From contig CAYNVT010000009.1 in assembly GCA_964400685.1 (NCBI GenBank), positions 1-56,287 on the forward strand: 56,287 nt of DNA, read 5' to 3'. Under the pieces are notes generated by a model. That model ran no database searches. It was not told the DNA's origin and saw nothing but the letters and a program-made list of their open reading frames with translations. Origin of the DNA: DATCTV01 sp964400685 (lineage in GTDB: Bacteria > Desulfobacterota > Desulfomonilia > UBA1062). The position numbers were made by a program, and so were the translations under genes. Of this stretch, positions 1 to 8,996 are shown piece by piece (position 1 is the stretch's first letter; each line of letters begins with the position of its first letter).

Positions 1-96
1 AAGTATAACTATCTTGAGTTTATGTCAGCCCGGCAAAACTGCACATATCTGCGATTTATTCTAAAAAACTTAAAACTTATAATGTGCTGAAGATAT

Positions 97-119
97 CTGT
101 ACTTTTCTCCAGAGTACAG
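97..119 (-). terminator. Hairpin just downstream of the aryl-CoA ligase gene
   Basis: Seven-base arms CTGTACT and AGTACAG enclose a nine-base loop and start a few bases after the stop codon of the minus-strand ligase gene. On the minus strand there is no clear U-run after the stem, so it may be a 3' end or stabilising hairpin instead of a true intrinsic terminator. The rest of bases 1-124 shows no gene. Confidence 0.35.
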
Positions 120-124
120 TGACT

Positions 125-1417
125 TCACGCCCGGGCCTTGTCCCTTCTGTCGATCACTTTTACGCCGGGTGTCTCTCCAAGCGATTTCTTTTCGACCAGC
201 CTGACACGCGTCGATATGCCGATGGATGATGCGATCTTATCCTTTATTTCTTCGATGAGCGCCTGGTGCTTTTTGATTTCATCAAAAAAGCTGCTTTCCG
301 AGACCTCGACATTGATCTTCATCTCGTCGATGGAGCCAGTCCTCTCGATGATTATCTGATAGTTCGGTTCAGTGCCTTCAACCTCTGACAACACCGCTCC
401 CACCTGCGACGGGAAGACATTGACGCCCTTTATTATGAGCATATCGTCGGTCCGGCCCATGATGCGCGCCATCCTCTGCATGGTCCGGCCGCATTTGCAT
501 GTTCCAGGCAGCAGCCTCGATACATCCCGGGTCCTGTATCTTATTACAGGGAAGGCCTCTTTTGTGAGCGTCGTTATTACCACTTCTCCTGTTTCACCCG
601 GATTTACCGGGTTAAGCGTAACGGGGTCGACGATTTCGACAAGGAAGTGGTCCTCCTGTATATGAAGGCCGTCCTTTTCAAGACATTCGCAGGCCACACC
701 CGGTCCGATCACTTCGCTGAGCCCGTTGTTGTCGGTTGCAGTGATATGGAGCTTTTCCTCGATTTCCTTTCTTGTGGCTTCGGAGAAGGGTTCGCCGCCG
801 AAAAGGCCGTACTTGAGTGACAGACTGCCCAGTCCTGTCCCTGACTTGTGAATGGTCTCGGCAATATGCATGGCATAACCCGGGGTGCAGACAAGTGCCG
901 TAGTCCGGAAATCCTTCATGATCTTTATCTGGCGCGCTGTGTTGCCTGTTGATATCGGAATGACTGATGCGCCGATCTTCTCGGCGCCGTAATGCAGGCC
1001 GAAGCCGCCTGTGAGAAGGCTGTATCCGTATGCGATCTGGACGACGTCGTCCTTTGTCACGCCGCCTGCAGTAAGAAGCCTTGCAACAAGGTTTGACCAT
1101 GTCTTAATATCATTCTTCGTGTAGCCGACAACAGCCGACATGTCGGACGATGCGTGTATCCTGACAACCTCGCGCAGAGGCACCGCGAACATGCCGTAAG
1201 GGTAGTTGTCCAGGATATCCTCCCTGGTCGTAAAGGGAAGGCTCTTCAGGTCGTCAAGGCTTTTAAAATCATCAGGGTCGATTTTCAGCTCGTCGAACTT
1301 TTTCCTGTAAAACGGCACATGCATGTAAACCCTGGACAATACAGCCTGAAGCTGTTCGAGCTGGAGCTGCTTTAATTCTTCCCTGTCCATCTTTTCCTGT
1401 TCAGGTTCAAAATACAT
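125..1417 (-). CDS. paaK: Phenylacetate-CoA ligase-like adenylating enzyme with altered P-loop
   Basis: 430 residues, the usual PaaK length. The family activates phenylacetate or another aryl acid with ATP to an acyl-adenylate and then to the CoA thioester. Visible family features are LFGGEPFSEATRKEIEE (about 205-221), GLSEVIGPGV (about 232-241), VIRYRTRD followed by a CKCG zinc-type motif (about 300-315), and the C-terminal GRTDDMLIIKGVNVFP hinge (about 320-335). The usual SSGTTGKPT phosphate-binding loop is replaced by SSDMSA at about residues 90-95, with three residues fewer, while the flanking VVGYTKND is intact. Activity is therefore doubtful or altered. The gene is the last of a minus-strand set with a Liv-type importer, suggesting that the importer brings in an aromatic or branched-chain acid. 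Family assignment is firm; the substrate is inferred. Confidence 0.85.
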   Translation of the reverse strand: MYFEPEQEKMDREELKQLQLEQLQAVLSRVYMHVPFYRKKFDELKIDPDDFKSLDDLKSLPFTTREDILDNYPYGMFAVPLREVVRIHASSDMSAVVGYTKNDIKTWSNLVARLLTAGGVTKDDVVQIAYGYSLLTGGFGLHYGAEKIGASVIPISTGNTARQIKIMKDFRTTALVCTPGYAMHIAETIHKSGTGLGSLSLKYGLFGGEPFSEATRKEIEEKLHITATDNNGLSEVIGPGVACECLEKDGLHIQEDHFLVEIVDPVTLNPVNPGETGEVVITTLTKEAFPVIRYRTRDVSRLLPGTCKCGRTMQRMARIMGRTDDMLIIKGVNVFPSQVGAVLSEVEGTEPNYQIIIERTGSIDEMKINVEVSESSFFDEIKKHQALIEEIKDKIASSIGISTRVRLVEKKSLGETPGVKVIDRRDKARA

Positions 1418-1454
1418 ATCGGCCTCCCGGTAATGATATTTTCGGGTTCATATT

Positions 1455-2192
1455 TTATATCTTCATTTCCGAATCCAGGTCCCTGCCGAGGTATGCCCTC
1501 TGGACATCCTTGTTTAAGAGCAGTTCCTGCGCATTTTCTTCAAGCATGATCCTGCCGGTTTCCAGAACATAGCCCCTGTCTGCAATTGAGAGCGCCATCT
1601 TTGCATTCTGTTCGACAAGGAGCACCGTATTCCCTTCATCCTTGAGCAGGCGTATTATTGAAAAGATATCCTTTACTATCAGGGGGGCAAGACCCATGGA
1701 AGGCTCGTCCATCATGATGAGCTTGGGCCTTGCCATAAGCGCCCTTCCTATGGCGAGCATCTGCTGCTCTCCTCCCGATAAGGTCCCTGCAAGCTGATTT
1801 TCGCGCTCGAGAAGCCTCGGGAACAGTGTGAATATGCGCTTAAGGTCTTCGTCGACTTCTTTTCTTTTCTTTCTCCTGTACTGCGGGTATGCCCCCAATA
1901 GAAGGTTTTCCCTGACCGTCATGGGCGCGAATACCTGCCTTCCTTCAGGCACGAGCGAACATCCCAGCATGACTACCTTTTCAGGCGTGAGCTTTGAGAT
2001 GTCGGAATTTTCAAAAAGGATTTCACCTGATGAGGCCTTTATGAGCCCTGCTATTGTCTTTAAAAGAGTCGTTTTCCCGGCCCCGTTAGCGCCTATTATC
2101 GTGACGATTTCTCCCTTGGAGACGTGAATTGACAGGCGCCTCAGCACTTTAAGCCCGGAATAGCCGGATTCCATGTTCCTAAGCCTGAGCAT
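1455..2192 (-). CDS. livF: LivF, branched-chain amino acid-type ABC transporter ATPase
   Basis: 245 residues, a standard LivF length. The cytoplasmic ATPase powers uptake with LivG. Walker A GANGAGKTT lies at about 34-42, the signature LSGGEQQ at about 138-144, Walker B LIMMDEPSMGLAP after it, and the switch His in LLVEQN. The start overlaps the end of livG by 14 bases, so translation is coupled. LivF-type ATPases serve importers for Leu/Ile/Val, amides, urea or aromatic acids, so the substrate is not fixed by this gene. Confidence 0.93.
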   Translation of the reverse strand: MLRLRNMESGYSGLKVLRRLSIHVSKGEIVTIIGANGAGKTTLLKTIAGLIKASSGEILFENSDISKLTPEKVVMLGCSLVPEGRQVFAPMTVRENLLLGAYPQYRRKKRKEVDEDLKRIFTLFPRLLERENQLAGTLSGGEQQMLAIGRALMARPKLIMMDEPSMGLAPLIVKDIFSIIRLLKDEGNTVLLVEQNAKMALSIADRGYVLETGRIMLEENAQELLLNKDVQRAYLGRDLDSEMKI

Positions 2193-2949
2193 CGTCCTCC
2201 CCCAGGTATACCCTTATGACTTCGGGATTCTTCTGAATCGCCAGAGGTATGTCGTCCGCTATCTTCTGGCCGTAGCTCAATACGAGGATTTCGTCCGAGA
2301 TGTTCATGACAAGGCTCATGTCGTGCTCGACGATAAGGACGGTAATGCCCGTATCCCTGATCTTCATGATAAGCTTTGCCATTTCCGCTGTCTCCCTCAT
2401 GTTGAGCCCTGCAGCAGGCTCATCCAGCAGAAGCAGTTTCGGTTCGCAGGCAAGCGCCCTGCCCAGTTCGACTATGCGCTGCTGGCCGTATGCAAGGCTT
2501 ACTGCATTGACATTCGCGTATTCCTCAATGCCAAGGAAATTCATTATTTCAATGGATTTTTCTCTTATGGATTTCTCCTCTTTTCTTGTAGAGGGAAGGC
2601 TCAACATGCCCGAAATAAAGCCTGATCTGCTGTGGGTATGCCTGCCTACCATAATGTTTTCAATGGCTGACATTCCTGAAAAGAGCCTGATGTGCTGGAA
2701 TGTGCGCGCCATTCCTAGACCTGCAACGATATAGGGTTTTGCGCACTGAATTTCATGACCATTGAACGTAATCCTGCCTGAATCCGGAAGGATTACGCCC
2801 GTAAGAAGGTTGAAGAGAGTGGTTTTGCCTGCGCCGTTCGGGCCGATTAAGGCCTTTATAGTACCTTCGCTCACGGTAAAACTGACGTCACCCACGGCCT
2901 GCAGGCCTCCGAAGCGCTTGTTGAGGTTGCTCGCTTCGAGAAGGTTCAT
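2179..2949 (-). CDS. livG: LivG, branched-chain amino acid-type ABC transporter ATPase
   Basis: 256 residues with Walker A GPNGAGKTT (about 36-44), the LivG-type signature SLAYGQQRIVELGRAL (about 150-165), Walker B LLLLDEPAAGLN and VLIVEHDMS. This matches the LivG branch, which differs from LivF by its longer insertion after Walker A. It overlaps livM by four bases and livF by 14, in the order K-H-M-G-F on the minus strand. It pairs with LivF under the LivHM channel. Confidence 0.93.
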   Translation of the reverse strand: MNLLEASNLNKRFGGLQAVGDVSFTVSEGTIKALIGPNGAGKTTLFNLLTGVILPDSGRITFNGHEIQCAKPYIVAGLGMARTFQHIRLFSGMSAIENIMVGRHTHSRSGFISGMLSLPSTRKEEKSIREKSIEIMNFLGIEEYANVNAVSLAYGQQRIVELGRALACEPKLLLLDEPAAGLNMRETAEMAKLIMKIRDTGITVLIVEHDMSLVMNISDEILVLSYGQKIADDIPLAIQKNPEVIRVYLGEDDAQA

Positions 2950-4028
2950 GCCGGCGCCCCTTTTCTCTTTTTAAGGCGATTGAGCTTATCCGATATGCCG
3001 GTTAACAGGTCTTTGCGAAGAAGTCCGTCAGGGGCGAAGAGCATTATAACTATAAGTATCGCCCCGAAAACGGCATCGTCATATGAGCCCAGATAGCCCC
3101 TCAGCGAGAGGAAATTAAGCAGCACACCCATGAACAATGCGCCCCACAGGTTTGCCATGCCGCCTATGGCTACAATCGCCACATATCTTACCGATTTCAT
3201 GATGGAGGCCTCCGATGGTCCTATGCCTCCGTTGAAATGCGTAAGGAACACGCCGCCTAATGAAGCCAGAGCTGCACTCAGGATAAATATCTTAAGTTTA
3301 TACTGTGCGGTGTTTACACCCATTGCATTTGATGCATCCTCAGCCGCATGTATTGAGCGTAGTGCGCGGCCGACCCTTGAATGGATAAGGTTTGTAAGCA
3401 GAATCATGCTTATGATCACAAGTCCCCATGCAATATAATAATTCTCTATGCGGAGCGAAGATTTCCCGCTTACCTCGAGACCGGGCAAAAGATTGAATCC
3501 AGGTATGTCGGAAAGACCGTCAGCAGCGCCCAGAAAAGTAGTGGCAAGAACTATCTTGTATATTATCGTACCGAAACCGAGCGTTGCCATGGCGAGATAG
3601 TGCCCTTTGAGCTTTAGCACAGGCCTGCCGATTATCCAGGCGATGACAACGCTCAGGACGACAGCGGCGATGCAGGCCGCCCAAGGAGTCATGGTAAGAA
3701 TGTCCATTTCGTAGAGGTCTTTGCGTAGAGTCAGCAATCCGATGCTGTTAAGAATTGCCACCAGGGGTTTTGCCTTGTAGGGCAGCAGGTTGAATGTTGT
3801 AAGGAAAGCGGAGGTGTAGCCTCCTATTGCAAAGAAACCGGCGTGCCCAAGTGATATCTGGCCTGTATATCCCATCAGAAGGGTAAGCCCTATTATGACC
3901 ATGGAGTAATAGCCGGTCATTGTAAGCTGGGTCAGATATGGCGTTTTGCCTGTAAAGGACATCATGAGCTGAACTGTTATGACAAGCAAGGCCAGAAGGC
4001 TGATCTGAAAATACCTGCTTTTAAGCAT
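2946..4028 (-). CDS. livM: LivM, ABC importer permease
   Basis: An open frame extends upstream to 4148, but I place the start at 4028 (MLKSRYFQISLL). Here the ATG overlaps the livH stop as ATGA, which gives the normal length of 360 residues. The protein is very hydrophobic and carries LMGYTGQISLGHAGFFAIGGY near residues 55-75 and a C-terminal IVIMLFAPDGLL, both typical of LivM. It forms the membrane channel with LivH. The longer reading would add a polar, Ser/Asn-rich N-terminus that only mirrors the 3' end of livH. Confidence 0.92.
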   Translation of the reverse strand: MLKSRYFQISLLALLVITVQLMMSFTGKTPYLTQLTMTGYYSMVIIGLTLLMGYTGQISLGHAGFFAIGGYTSAFLTTFNLLPYKAKPLVAILNSIGLLTLRKDLYEMDILTMTPWAACIAAVVLSVVIAWIIGRPVLKLKGHYLAMATLGFGTIIYKIVLATTFLGAADGLSDIPGFNLLPGLEVSGKSSLRIENYYIAWGLVIISMILLTNLIHSRVGRALRSIHAAEDASNAMGVNTAQYKLKIFILSAALASLGGVFLTHFNGGIGPSEASIMKSVRYVAIVAIGGMANLWGALFMGVLLNFLSLRGYLGSYDDAVFGAILIVIMLFAPDGLLRKDLLTGISDKLNRLKKRKGAPA

Positions 4029-4918
4029 CAGAACTCCTTCAGACGTGAGGTTTCGGCATTTCCGAACAGACCCGAAGGCCTCACGAAAAGTATCAGAAGG
4101 AGCAGAGTTATTGCTATGACGTCCTTGTAAGCCGTTGGCATTATCCATATTGAAAACGATTCCATGATGCCCAGAATCATACCTGCGGCAATGGCAGCTG
4201 AGCTGTTTCCGAGCCCGCCCAGGATTGCCACGGTGAATCCCTTGATTGCCAGACTGGTGCCGCTGTCATACTGGACATAGGTTATAGGGCATACGACGCA
4301 TCCTGCAAGCGCTCCGAGACCTGCGCTCAATATGAAGGAGAGACTCACCATGTTTTTTGCATTGATTCCGCACAGCCTTGCCGCATCGCTGTTTGATGCG
4401 CAGGCCCTCATCTGCTTGCCTGCGAGTGTGTAGTTGAAAAAGAAGCTCAGAATTATAACCATTACCCCTGAGACTCCGATTACCCACAGCACCTGCGGCG
4501 AGACAAGCACACCCCCAAGGGATATTGTTGTGACGGCGGTGCCTGTAAAATAGGGCAGGGACCTGACGCCCGCCCCCCAGATATGAAGGGCGATCTCCCT
4601 TATCAGAATAGAGAGTCCGATGGTTATTATCGTGAGCCTCAGAACAGCCGGATTTTTAAGCCAGCGTATAAAAAGAATCTCGATGAGTGCGCCAATAATC
4701 ATTGTAATGATGACTGCGCAGATGATTGCGGCAGGCAGCGGCATGTATTCATTAAGCGTAACTGCAGTCATGGCTCCCAGCATTACAAACTCGCCCTGCG
4801 CGAAATTGATTATCCCTGTGGCATTATAGATGATGTTGAAGCCGATGGCGACGATTGCGTAAATCGTGCCGTAGGTGATCCCTGCAATTATATACTGAAA
4901 AAAGGTTTCAATGCCCAT
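4028..4918 (-). CDS. livH: LivH, ABC importer permease
   Basis: 296 residues with about eight membrane segments. The LivH hallmarks YGTIYAIVAIGFNIIYNATGIINFAQGEF (read here in parts, near residues 16-44) and GGLGNSSAAIAAGMILGIMES (about 235-255) are present. Its stop overlaps the livM start by one base. A strong hairpin separates it from the upstream binding-protein gene. Confidence 0.93.
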   Translation of the reverse strand: MGIETFFQYIIAGITYGTIYAIVAIGFNIIYNATGIINFAQGEFVMLGAMTAVTLNEYMPLPAAIICAVIITMIIGALIEILFIRWLKNPAVLRLTIITIGLSILIREIALHIWGAGVRSLPYFTGTAVTTISLGGVLVSPQVLWVIGVSGVMVIILSFFFNYTLAGKQMRACASNSDAARLCGINAKNMVSLSFILSAGLGALAGCVVCPITYVQYDSGTSLAIKGFTVAILGGLGNSSAAIAAGMILGIMESFSIWIMPTAYKDVIAITLLLLILFVRPSGLFGNAETSRLKEF

Positions 4919-4936
4919 GCCGTCAATCGGATAAAG

Positions 4937-4963
4937 GGATGAGGCCTCTTTGAAGCCTCATCC
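4937..4963 (-). terminator. Intercistronic hairpin between livK and livH
   Basis: Nine-base arms GGATGAGGC and GCCTCATCC flank a nine-base loop in the 57-base gap between the binding-protein gene and livH. On the minus strand the stem is followed by CTTTATCC, only a weak U-run. This is probably a partial terminator or RNA-stabilising stem that lets the binding protein be made in excess over the channel genes, a common arrangement in ABC importer operons. Confidence 0.6.
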
Positions 4964-4975
4964 ATGGTTATCGAG

Positions 4976-6142
4976 CTATTTCGTTTTTACCGGAGTATCC
5001 GGCAGAGGGACGAATTTTCCGTTTTTGACCGTAAGCATTACAAAAGAATCCATGTTGAGGCCGTTATGATCTGAGGGCGAGAAGTTGAAAATACCACCTG
5101 TCCCTACAAGGCCTTTCATGTTCTCTATTGTGCTGCGGAGCTTTTCCTTGTCTGTTCCGGCCTTTCTGATTGCCGAAACCAGTATTGCAAAGGCATCGTA
5201 TGCATGGCCGCCGAATGTGCTGGCTTCTTCCTTATATCGGGCTTCATAATCCTTCTTGTACTTTAAAAGGACGGGTTTCTGCTTGTTGGTGTTCGGAAGG
5301 AGGTTGGCAATCAGGAGCCTGCCTGCCGGGAAGATTACGCCGTCCGCAGCAGGGCCTGCCGCTTTGACATAGTTTATGTTGCCGAAGCCGTGGCTCTGGA
5401 ATATCGGGAATTTAGGCCCGAGTGCCTGTCTGGCGTTCTTTATGACTATTGACTGCGCAGGCTCTATCGACCAGTTGACAATGGCCTGGGCCCCTGCAGT
5501 CTTGACTTTTGTGATGACTGCCGACAGGTCGGTTGCTTCCTTGTCATAAACCTCGTTAGCGACGATCGCGATTCCGTACTGGGGAGCTATTGTTTCAAGC
5601 TGCTGTTTCCCTGCGTTGCCGAAGCCGGTATTGCTTGAAAGTATGGCTATTTTTTTGATTCCCATCCTGTTCATCTGGTAGAAAATTTTCATGGCTGCGA
5701 ACCTGTCGTTCTGAGGCGTCTTGAATATGTATTTCTTTACAGGAACGACAATCGCTTCGGCGGCGGCGCAGGACATCAGTATGGTTTTGCCGTCTTCTGC
5801 AATGCCTTTAATTTTCATGGACTCGCCGCTGGTTGACGGGCCGATTATAGCGACGACCTTGTCTTCATCGATGAGCTGCTTTGCAAAAGAGATGGCCTTC
5901 TCCGGGCTTGCCGCCGAATCCTTGATTATGAGTTGTATCTTGCGTCCGTTGATGCCGCCCTGTTTGTTGATCTCGGCGGTCAGCATTTCAAGTGTGTTGG
6001 CCTCCGGTTTTCCGAGGTTGGCCGCAGGTCCGGTGACTCCCAGTATAGCCCCTATCTTGATGGGTTCGTTATTTGCCGCCGTTACTGGTACTGCAATCAG
6101 TGAGCATAAAAGAAAAGCTGCCAGAAATCTTAATCCTTTCAT
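4976..6142 (-). CDS. livK: LivK-like periplasmic substrate-binding protein
   Basis: 388 residues. It starts with a signal peptide (MKGLRFLAAFLLCSLIAVPVTA) cleaved near residue 22. The mature part begins with the family pattern PIKIGAILGVTGPAA and contains INGRKIQLIIKDSA, AIIGPSTSG and GGHAYDAF, all of the Peripla_BP_6 fold. It captures the ligand in the periplasm for LivHMGF. It is the first gene of the minus-strand set. The divergent neighbour at 6348 leaves a 205-base shared intergenic region in which I could not identify a convincing promoter. Confidence 0.9.
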   Translation of the reverse strand: MKGLRFLAAFLLCSLIAVPVTAANNEPIKIGAILGVTGPAANLGKPEANTLEMLTAEINKQGGINGRKIQLIIKDSAASPEKAISFAKQLIDEDKVVAIIGPSTSGESMKIKGIAEDGKTILMSCAAAEAIVVPVKKYIFKTPQNDRFAAMKIFYQMNRMGIKKIAILSSNTGFGNAGKQQLETIAPQYGIAIVANEVYDKEATDLSAVITKVKTAGAQAIVNWSIEPAQSIVIKNARQALGPKFPIFQSHGFGNINYVKAAGPAADGVIFPAGRLLIANLLPNTNKQKPVLLKYKKDYEARYKEEASTFGGHAYDAFAILVSAIRKAGTDKEKLRSTIENMKGLVGTGGIFNFSPSDHNGLNMDSFVMLTVKNGKFVPLPDTPVKTK

Positions 6143-6347
6143 AATACCGCCTCCCCAGTTTCTTAATATTATTTTATCTGATATTGCCTTTGCTCAGGCC
6201 AGTTATTCATACATTTGCATCGGCTTCCGGTCAACAGTTATGAAAGAGAAATAATGATTTAGGCTGGAATAGAAGAATTGAATTCAAGGCGGTTCTGGAA
6301 TACTATACTTGAGATATGAACTGTTTGCCTTTTAGAAGGGGGCCTTC

Positions 6348-7733
6348 ATGAAACCTGGATTTGTCGTTCCGATATGGGAAAAGTTTGCGTACGGCGTGGG
6401 AGATTTCGGGATTAATGTCGTATTCACCGCAGTGAGTTTTTATCTCTTATATTTTGTCATCAACGTGACAGGTGTGCCCGCCGGGCTTGCAGGCAGCATA
6501 TTCCTGGCAGTGAACATCTATAACGCCGTGTTGAACTTTATTGCAGGCATGATCTCCGACAAAACAGAGACAAGGTTCGGCAGGAGAAGGCCGTTCATAC
6601 TTTTCGGCTCTTTACCGGTTTCTATCCTGTTCGTGCTGTTATGGGTCGTTCCGTTCAGCAGCCATGTGTCCAACATCATATATTTCGCGGTCATATATGT
6701 GCTTTATGTCACAATTTATACTTTCGTGGCGCTTCCATACAACTCGCTAATGCCGGAACTTTCACAGAACTATGACGAGCGTACGAGCATTTCGGGAATC
6801 AGGATGGGGCTCACTTTTGTAGGCAATCTCATAGGCGCCGCAGGGGTGGCTCTTATTGTCGACGAAATATACAAGGGCCGCGAGTTCTACAAAGAAAGCT
6901 ATCCTGTCATGGGTCTGATAGGGGGAGCGGTTTTCCTTGTCTCTCTGCTGATAACATTTTTCTTCACAAAGGAGAGGGTGAAGTCTGAAGCCGAAGTCAC
7001 GGGCGGCATGTTCAGGGTCATAGGTTCGATCATGAAACTCAGGGAATCCAGAATCGCCATTACCATGTTCATAACGAACCTTCTGGGATTCAATCTCATA
7101 CAGTGCCTTTTCCTCTTCTATCTGAAAGATGTCCTTAAAATGCCTGAAAGCATGACCTACATACTCCTGGGACTGCCGCTGATCACCGCGGTTGTTGCTG
7201 CCCCTCTCTGGGTATATATAGGAGAGAAAAAGGGCAAAAAAACCGCCTTTTTCATAGCAATGGCCTATATGGTTATTGTCATGCTGAGCGCCCTTTTTCT
7301 GCCGCCTTCGAATGTAATGATGGCAGGCCTTTTGTGCGGTCTTGCAGGCATAGGAATTTCGGCGACACAGGTAATACCGTTTTCCATGATGCCCGATGTC
7401 ATAGAATTCGACGAACTGTCAAACGGCGTCAGGAGGGAAGGGGTCTTTTACGGAGTCGCATTCTCGCTGCTGACTATCCTTACCGGCCTGGTGATATGGG
7501 CTGCATCCATGCTGATGGGCATATTCGGCTATGTGGAAAACAGCACGATGCCCCAGCCTCAAGCTGCTCTAACCTGCATAAGAATAATGATAGGCATAGG
7601 TCCCGGGATGTTCTTCATCATTTCAGCGATTTTTGTAAAGCTCCTGCCCATTACAAAGGAAAGCCATGAAGAGGTAAGGAGACTGCTCGAGGAAAGAAAG
7701 CAGGGAGAGTCCAAAAAAATGGAGAACACTTAA
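6348..7733 (+). CDS. GPH-family (MelB-like) sugar:cation symporter
   Basis: 461 residues with about twelve membrane segments. The cytoplasmic loop DKTETRFGRRRPF (residues about 76-88) is the glycoside-pentoside-hexuronide (GPH) signature, and LPYNSLMPELS (about 136-146) is also typical. The ATG follows an AGAAGGGGGCC ribosome-binding site. Members import sugars or glucuronides with Na+ or H+, but the substrate cannot be read from sequence. It ends 11 bases before the sensor kinase, so the three genes may be co-transcribed. Confidence 0.85.
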   Translation: MKPGFVVPIWEKFAYGVGDFGINVVFTAVSFYLLYFVINVTGVPAGLAGSIFLAVNIYNAVLNFIAGMISDKTETRFGRRRPFILFGSLPVSILFVLLWVVPFSSHVSNIIYFAVIYVLYVTIYTFVALPYNSLMPELSQNYDERTSISGIRMGLTFVGNLIGAAGVALIVDEIYKGREFYKESYPVMGLIGGAVFLVSLLITFFFTKERVKSEAEVTGGMFRVIGSIMKLRESRIAITMFITNLLGFNLIQCLFLFYLKDVLKMPESMTYILLGLPLITAVVAAPLWVYIGEKKGKKTAFFIAMAYMVIVMLSALFLPPSNVMMAGLLCGLAGIGISATQVIPFSMMPDVIEFDELSNGVRREGVFYGVAFSLLTILTGLVIWAASMLMGIFGYVENSTMPQPQAALTCIRIMIGIGPGMFFIISAIFVKLLPITKESHEEVRRLLEERKQGESKKMENT

Positions 7734-7744
7734 ACTATCAGACT

Positions 7745-8995
7745 ATGGGTAAACACACGCCGAATATTCTAAGGACAGGGCTTTTAGTTTTCCTTTGCGT
7801 GTTTACGATTGCAATAATTATTACCACCAGCGGCAACATGAAAACAGTCAGAGTCCTGGCATGGCGATCTCTTGAAAACTCTGCCCTCGCAATATCCACA
7901 GCAGCGGAGAGCACGCTTATTATGAAAGACATGACCCCGGGTGAGGCGTTCCGCAATATCCTTTCCGACCGTGTCGTTGCGTATGCATTTATTGCTGATT
8001 CAGGCGGTAAAATTCTTTTTCACACAAATCCTGCCCTTAAGGGCTCAGTCATGAACGGTTTTCTTCCGGAAAAACCAGATAGTCCTTCTGGCAGAAGGAT
8101 TGTTCTGGGCACCGGAATCGAAGCTTATGAATATGTCTTTCCTCTCAAAACTTCAGGCAGTAAAAGCAGTTATCTGATCCTTGTCATGAACACGGCAGAG
8201 ACTGAGAATATAATTTCCAATGCAGGCAGAATATGGTGGGCAGCAGGTGTTGTAATCCTGCTTTTATGGGTTTCTGGGATATTATTCGAGAGGATGGCAT
8301 CCCGCTATATAAGGCTTCAGGCCGAGATCCAAAGACAGAGGGAATTAGGCATGGTAGGACAGATGACATCTGTTCTTGCTCATGAAATAAGAAATGCATT
8401 GGGCGGACTTAAAGGATATGCACAGTGGGTCGATGAAAAGACCGTTGGTTCTGACGAGAGGAAACAGGCGCTGGGTTTTATAATCGAAGGCTCGGACCGG
8501 ATCGGCACACTGGTAAATGAGATGCTCCTTTTTTCAAGGGATGAGACCTACAGGCTCGAGAAAATAAATCTTTACAGACTTGTATCTGAAAGTCTCAGCG
8601 AGGCGCTCTCATCTTTCAACGGGAACAGTAATATTGCAATAGATGATGATATTTATGTGACTGCGGATGGGGAAAAGCTTAGAAGGGTGTTGCTGAACGG
8701 ACTGATAAATGCGAGGGAATCCGTTTCGGATAAAGGTGAAATATCGGTTTCGGCAGGTATGAAAGGCTCAAGAGTAGAAATAAGGATTGAAGACAGTGGC
8801 AAGGGTCTGGGGGAAGAAGAGCTTGAAAAGGTCTTTACTCCGTTTTTCACAACGAAGACCAATGGAACAGGCCTGGGGCTTGCGTATGCCCGTAAGGTAA
8901 TTAACGGTATGGGAGGCAGGATATCTCTTAAAAACAGGTCCGGGGCAAAAGGCGCTGTGCTCGTTATAAACATGCCGGGCGGAAAGGGGAATTGA
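7745..8995 (+). CDS. Membrane sensor histidine kinase, ZraS/NtrB-like
   Basis: 416 residues. Two membrane segments (about 10-28 and 163-180) bracket a periplasmic sensor domain of about 130 residues. After it come the H-box AHEIRNALGG with His213, the N-box (ARESV), the G1 box DSGKGLGEE, the F-box FTPFFTTK and the G2 box GTGLGLA. It should autophosphorylate on His213 and pass the phosphate to the regulator that starts one base after its stop. The layout of a periplasmic sensor plus a sigma-54 activator resembles ZraSR or HydHG, but the signal is unknown. Confidence 0.9.
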   Translation: MGKHTPNILRTGLLVFLCVFTIAIIITTSGNMKTVRVLAWRSLENSALAISTAAESTLIMKDMTPGEAFRNILSDRVVAYAFIADSGGKILFHTNPALKGSVMNGFLPEKPDSPSGRRIVLGTGIEAYEYVFPLKTSGSKSSYLILVMNTAETENIISNAGRIWWAAGVVILLLWVSGILFERMASRYIRLQAEIQRQRELGMVGQMTSVLAHEIRNALGGLKGYAQWVDEKTVGSDERKQALGFIIEGSDRIGTLVNEMLLFSRDETYRLEKINLYRLVSESLSEALSSFNGNSNIAIDDDIYVTADGEKLRRVLLNGLINARESVSDKGEISVSAGMKGSRVEIRIEDSGKGLGEEELEKVFTPFFTTKTNGTGLGLAYARKVINGMGGRISLKNRSGAKGAVLVINMPGGKGN

Positions 8996-8996
8996 T

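Noticed and set aside
4029..4148. N-terminal extension of livM by 40 codons
   Set aside because: It overlaps the 3' end of livH, is polar and unlike the family, and the ATG at 4028 gives the normal length with an ATGA overlap.
6143..6347. TTGAAT/TATACT as a promoter for the GPH symporter
   Set aside because: The 20-base spacing is too long for sigma-70 and no better pair was seen, so no promoter is called.
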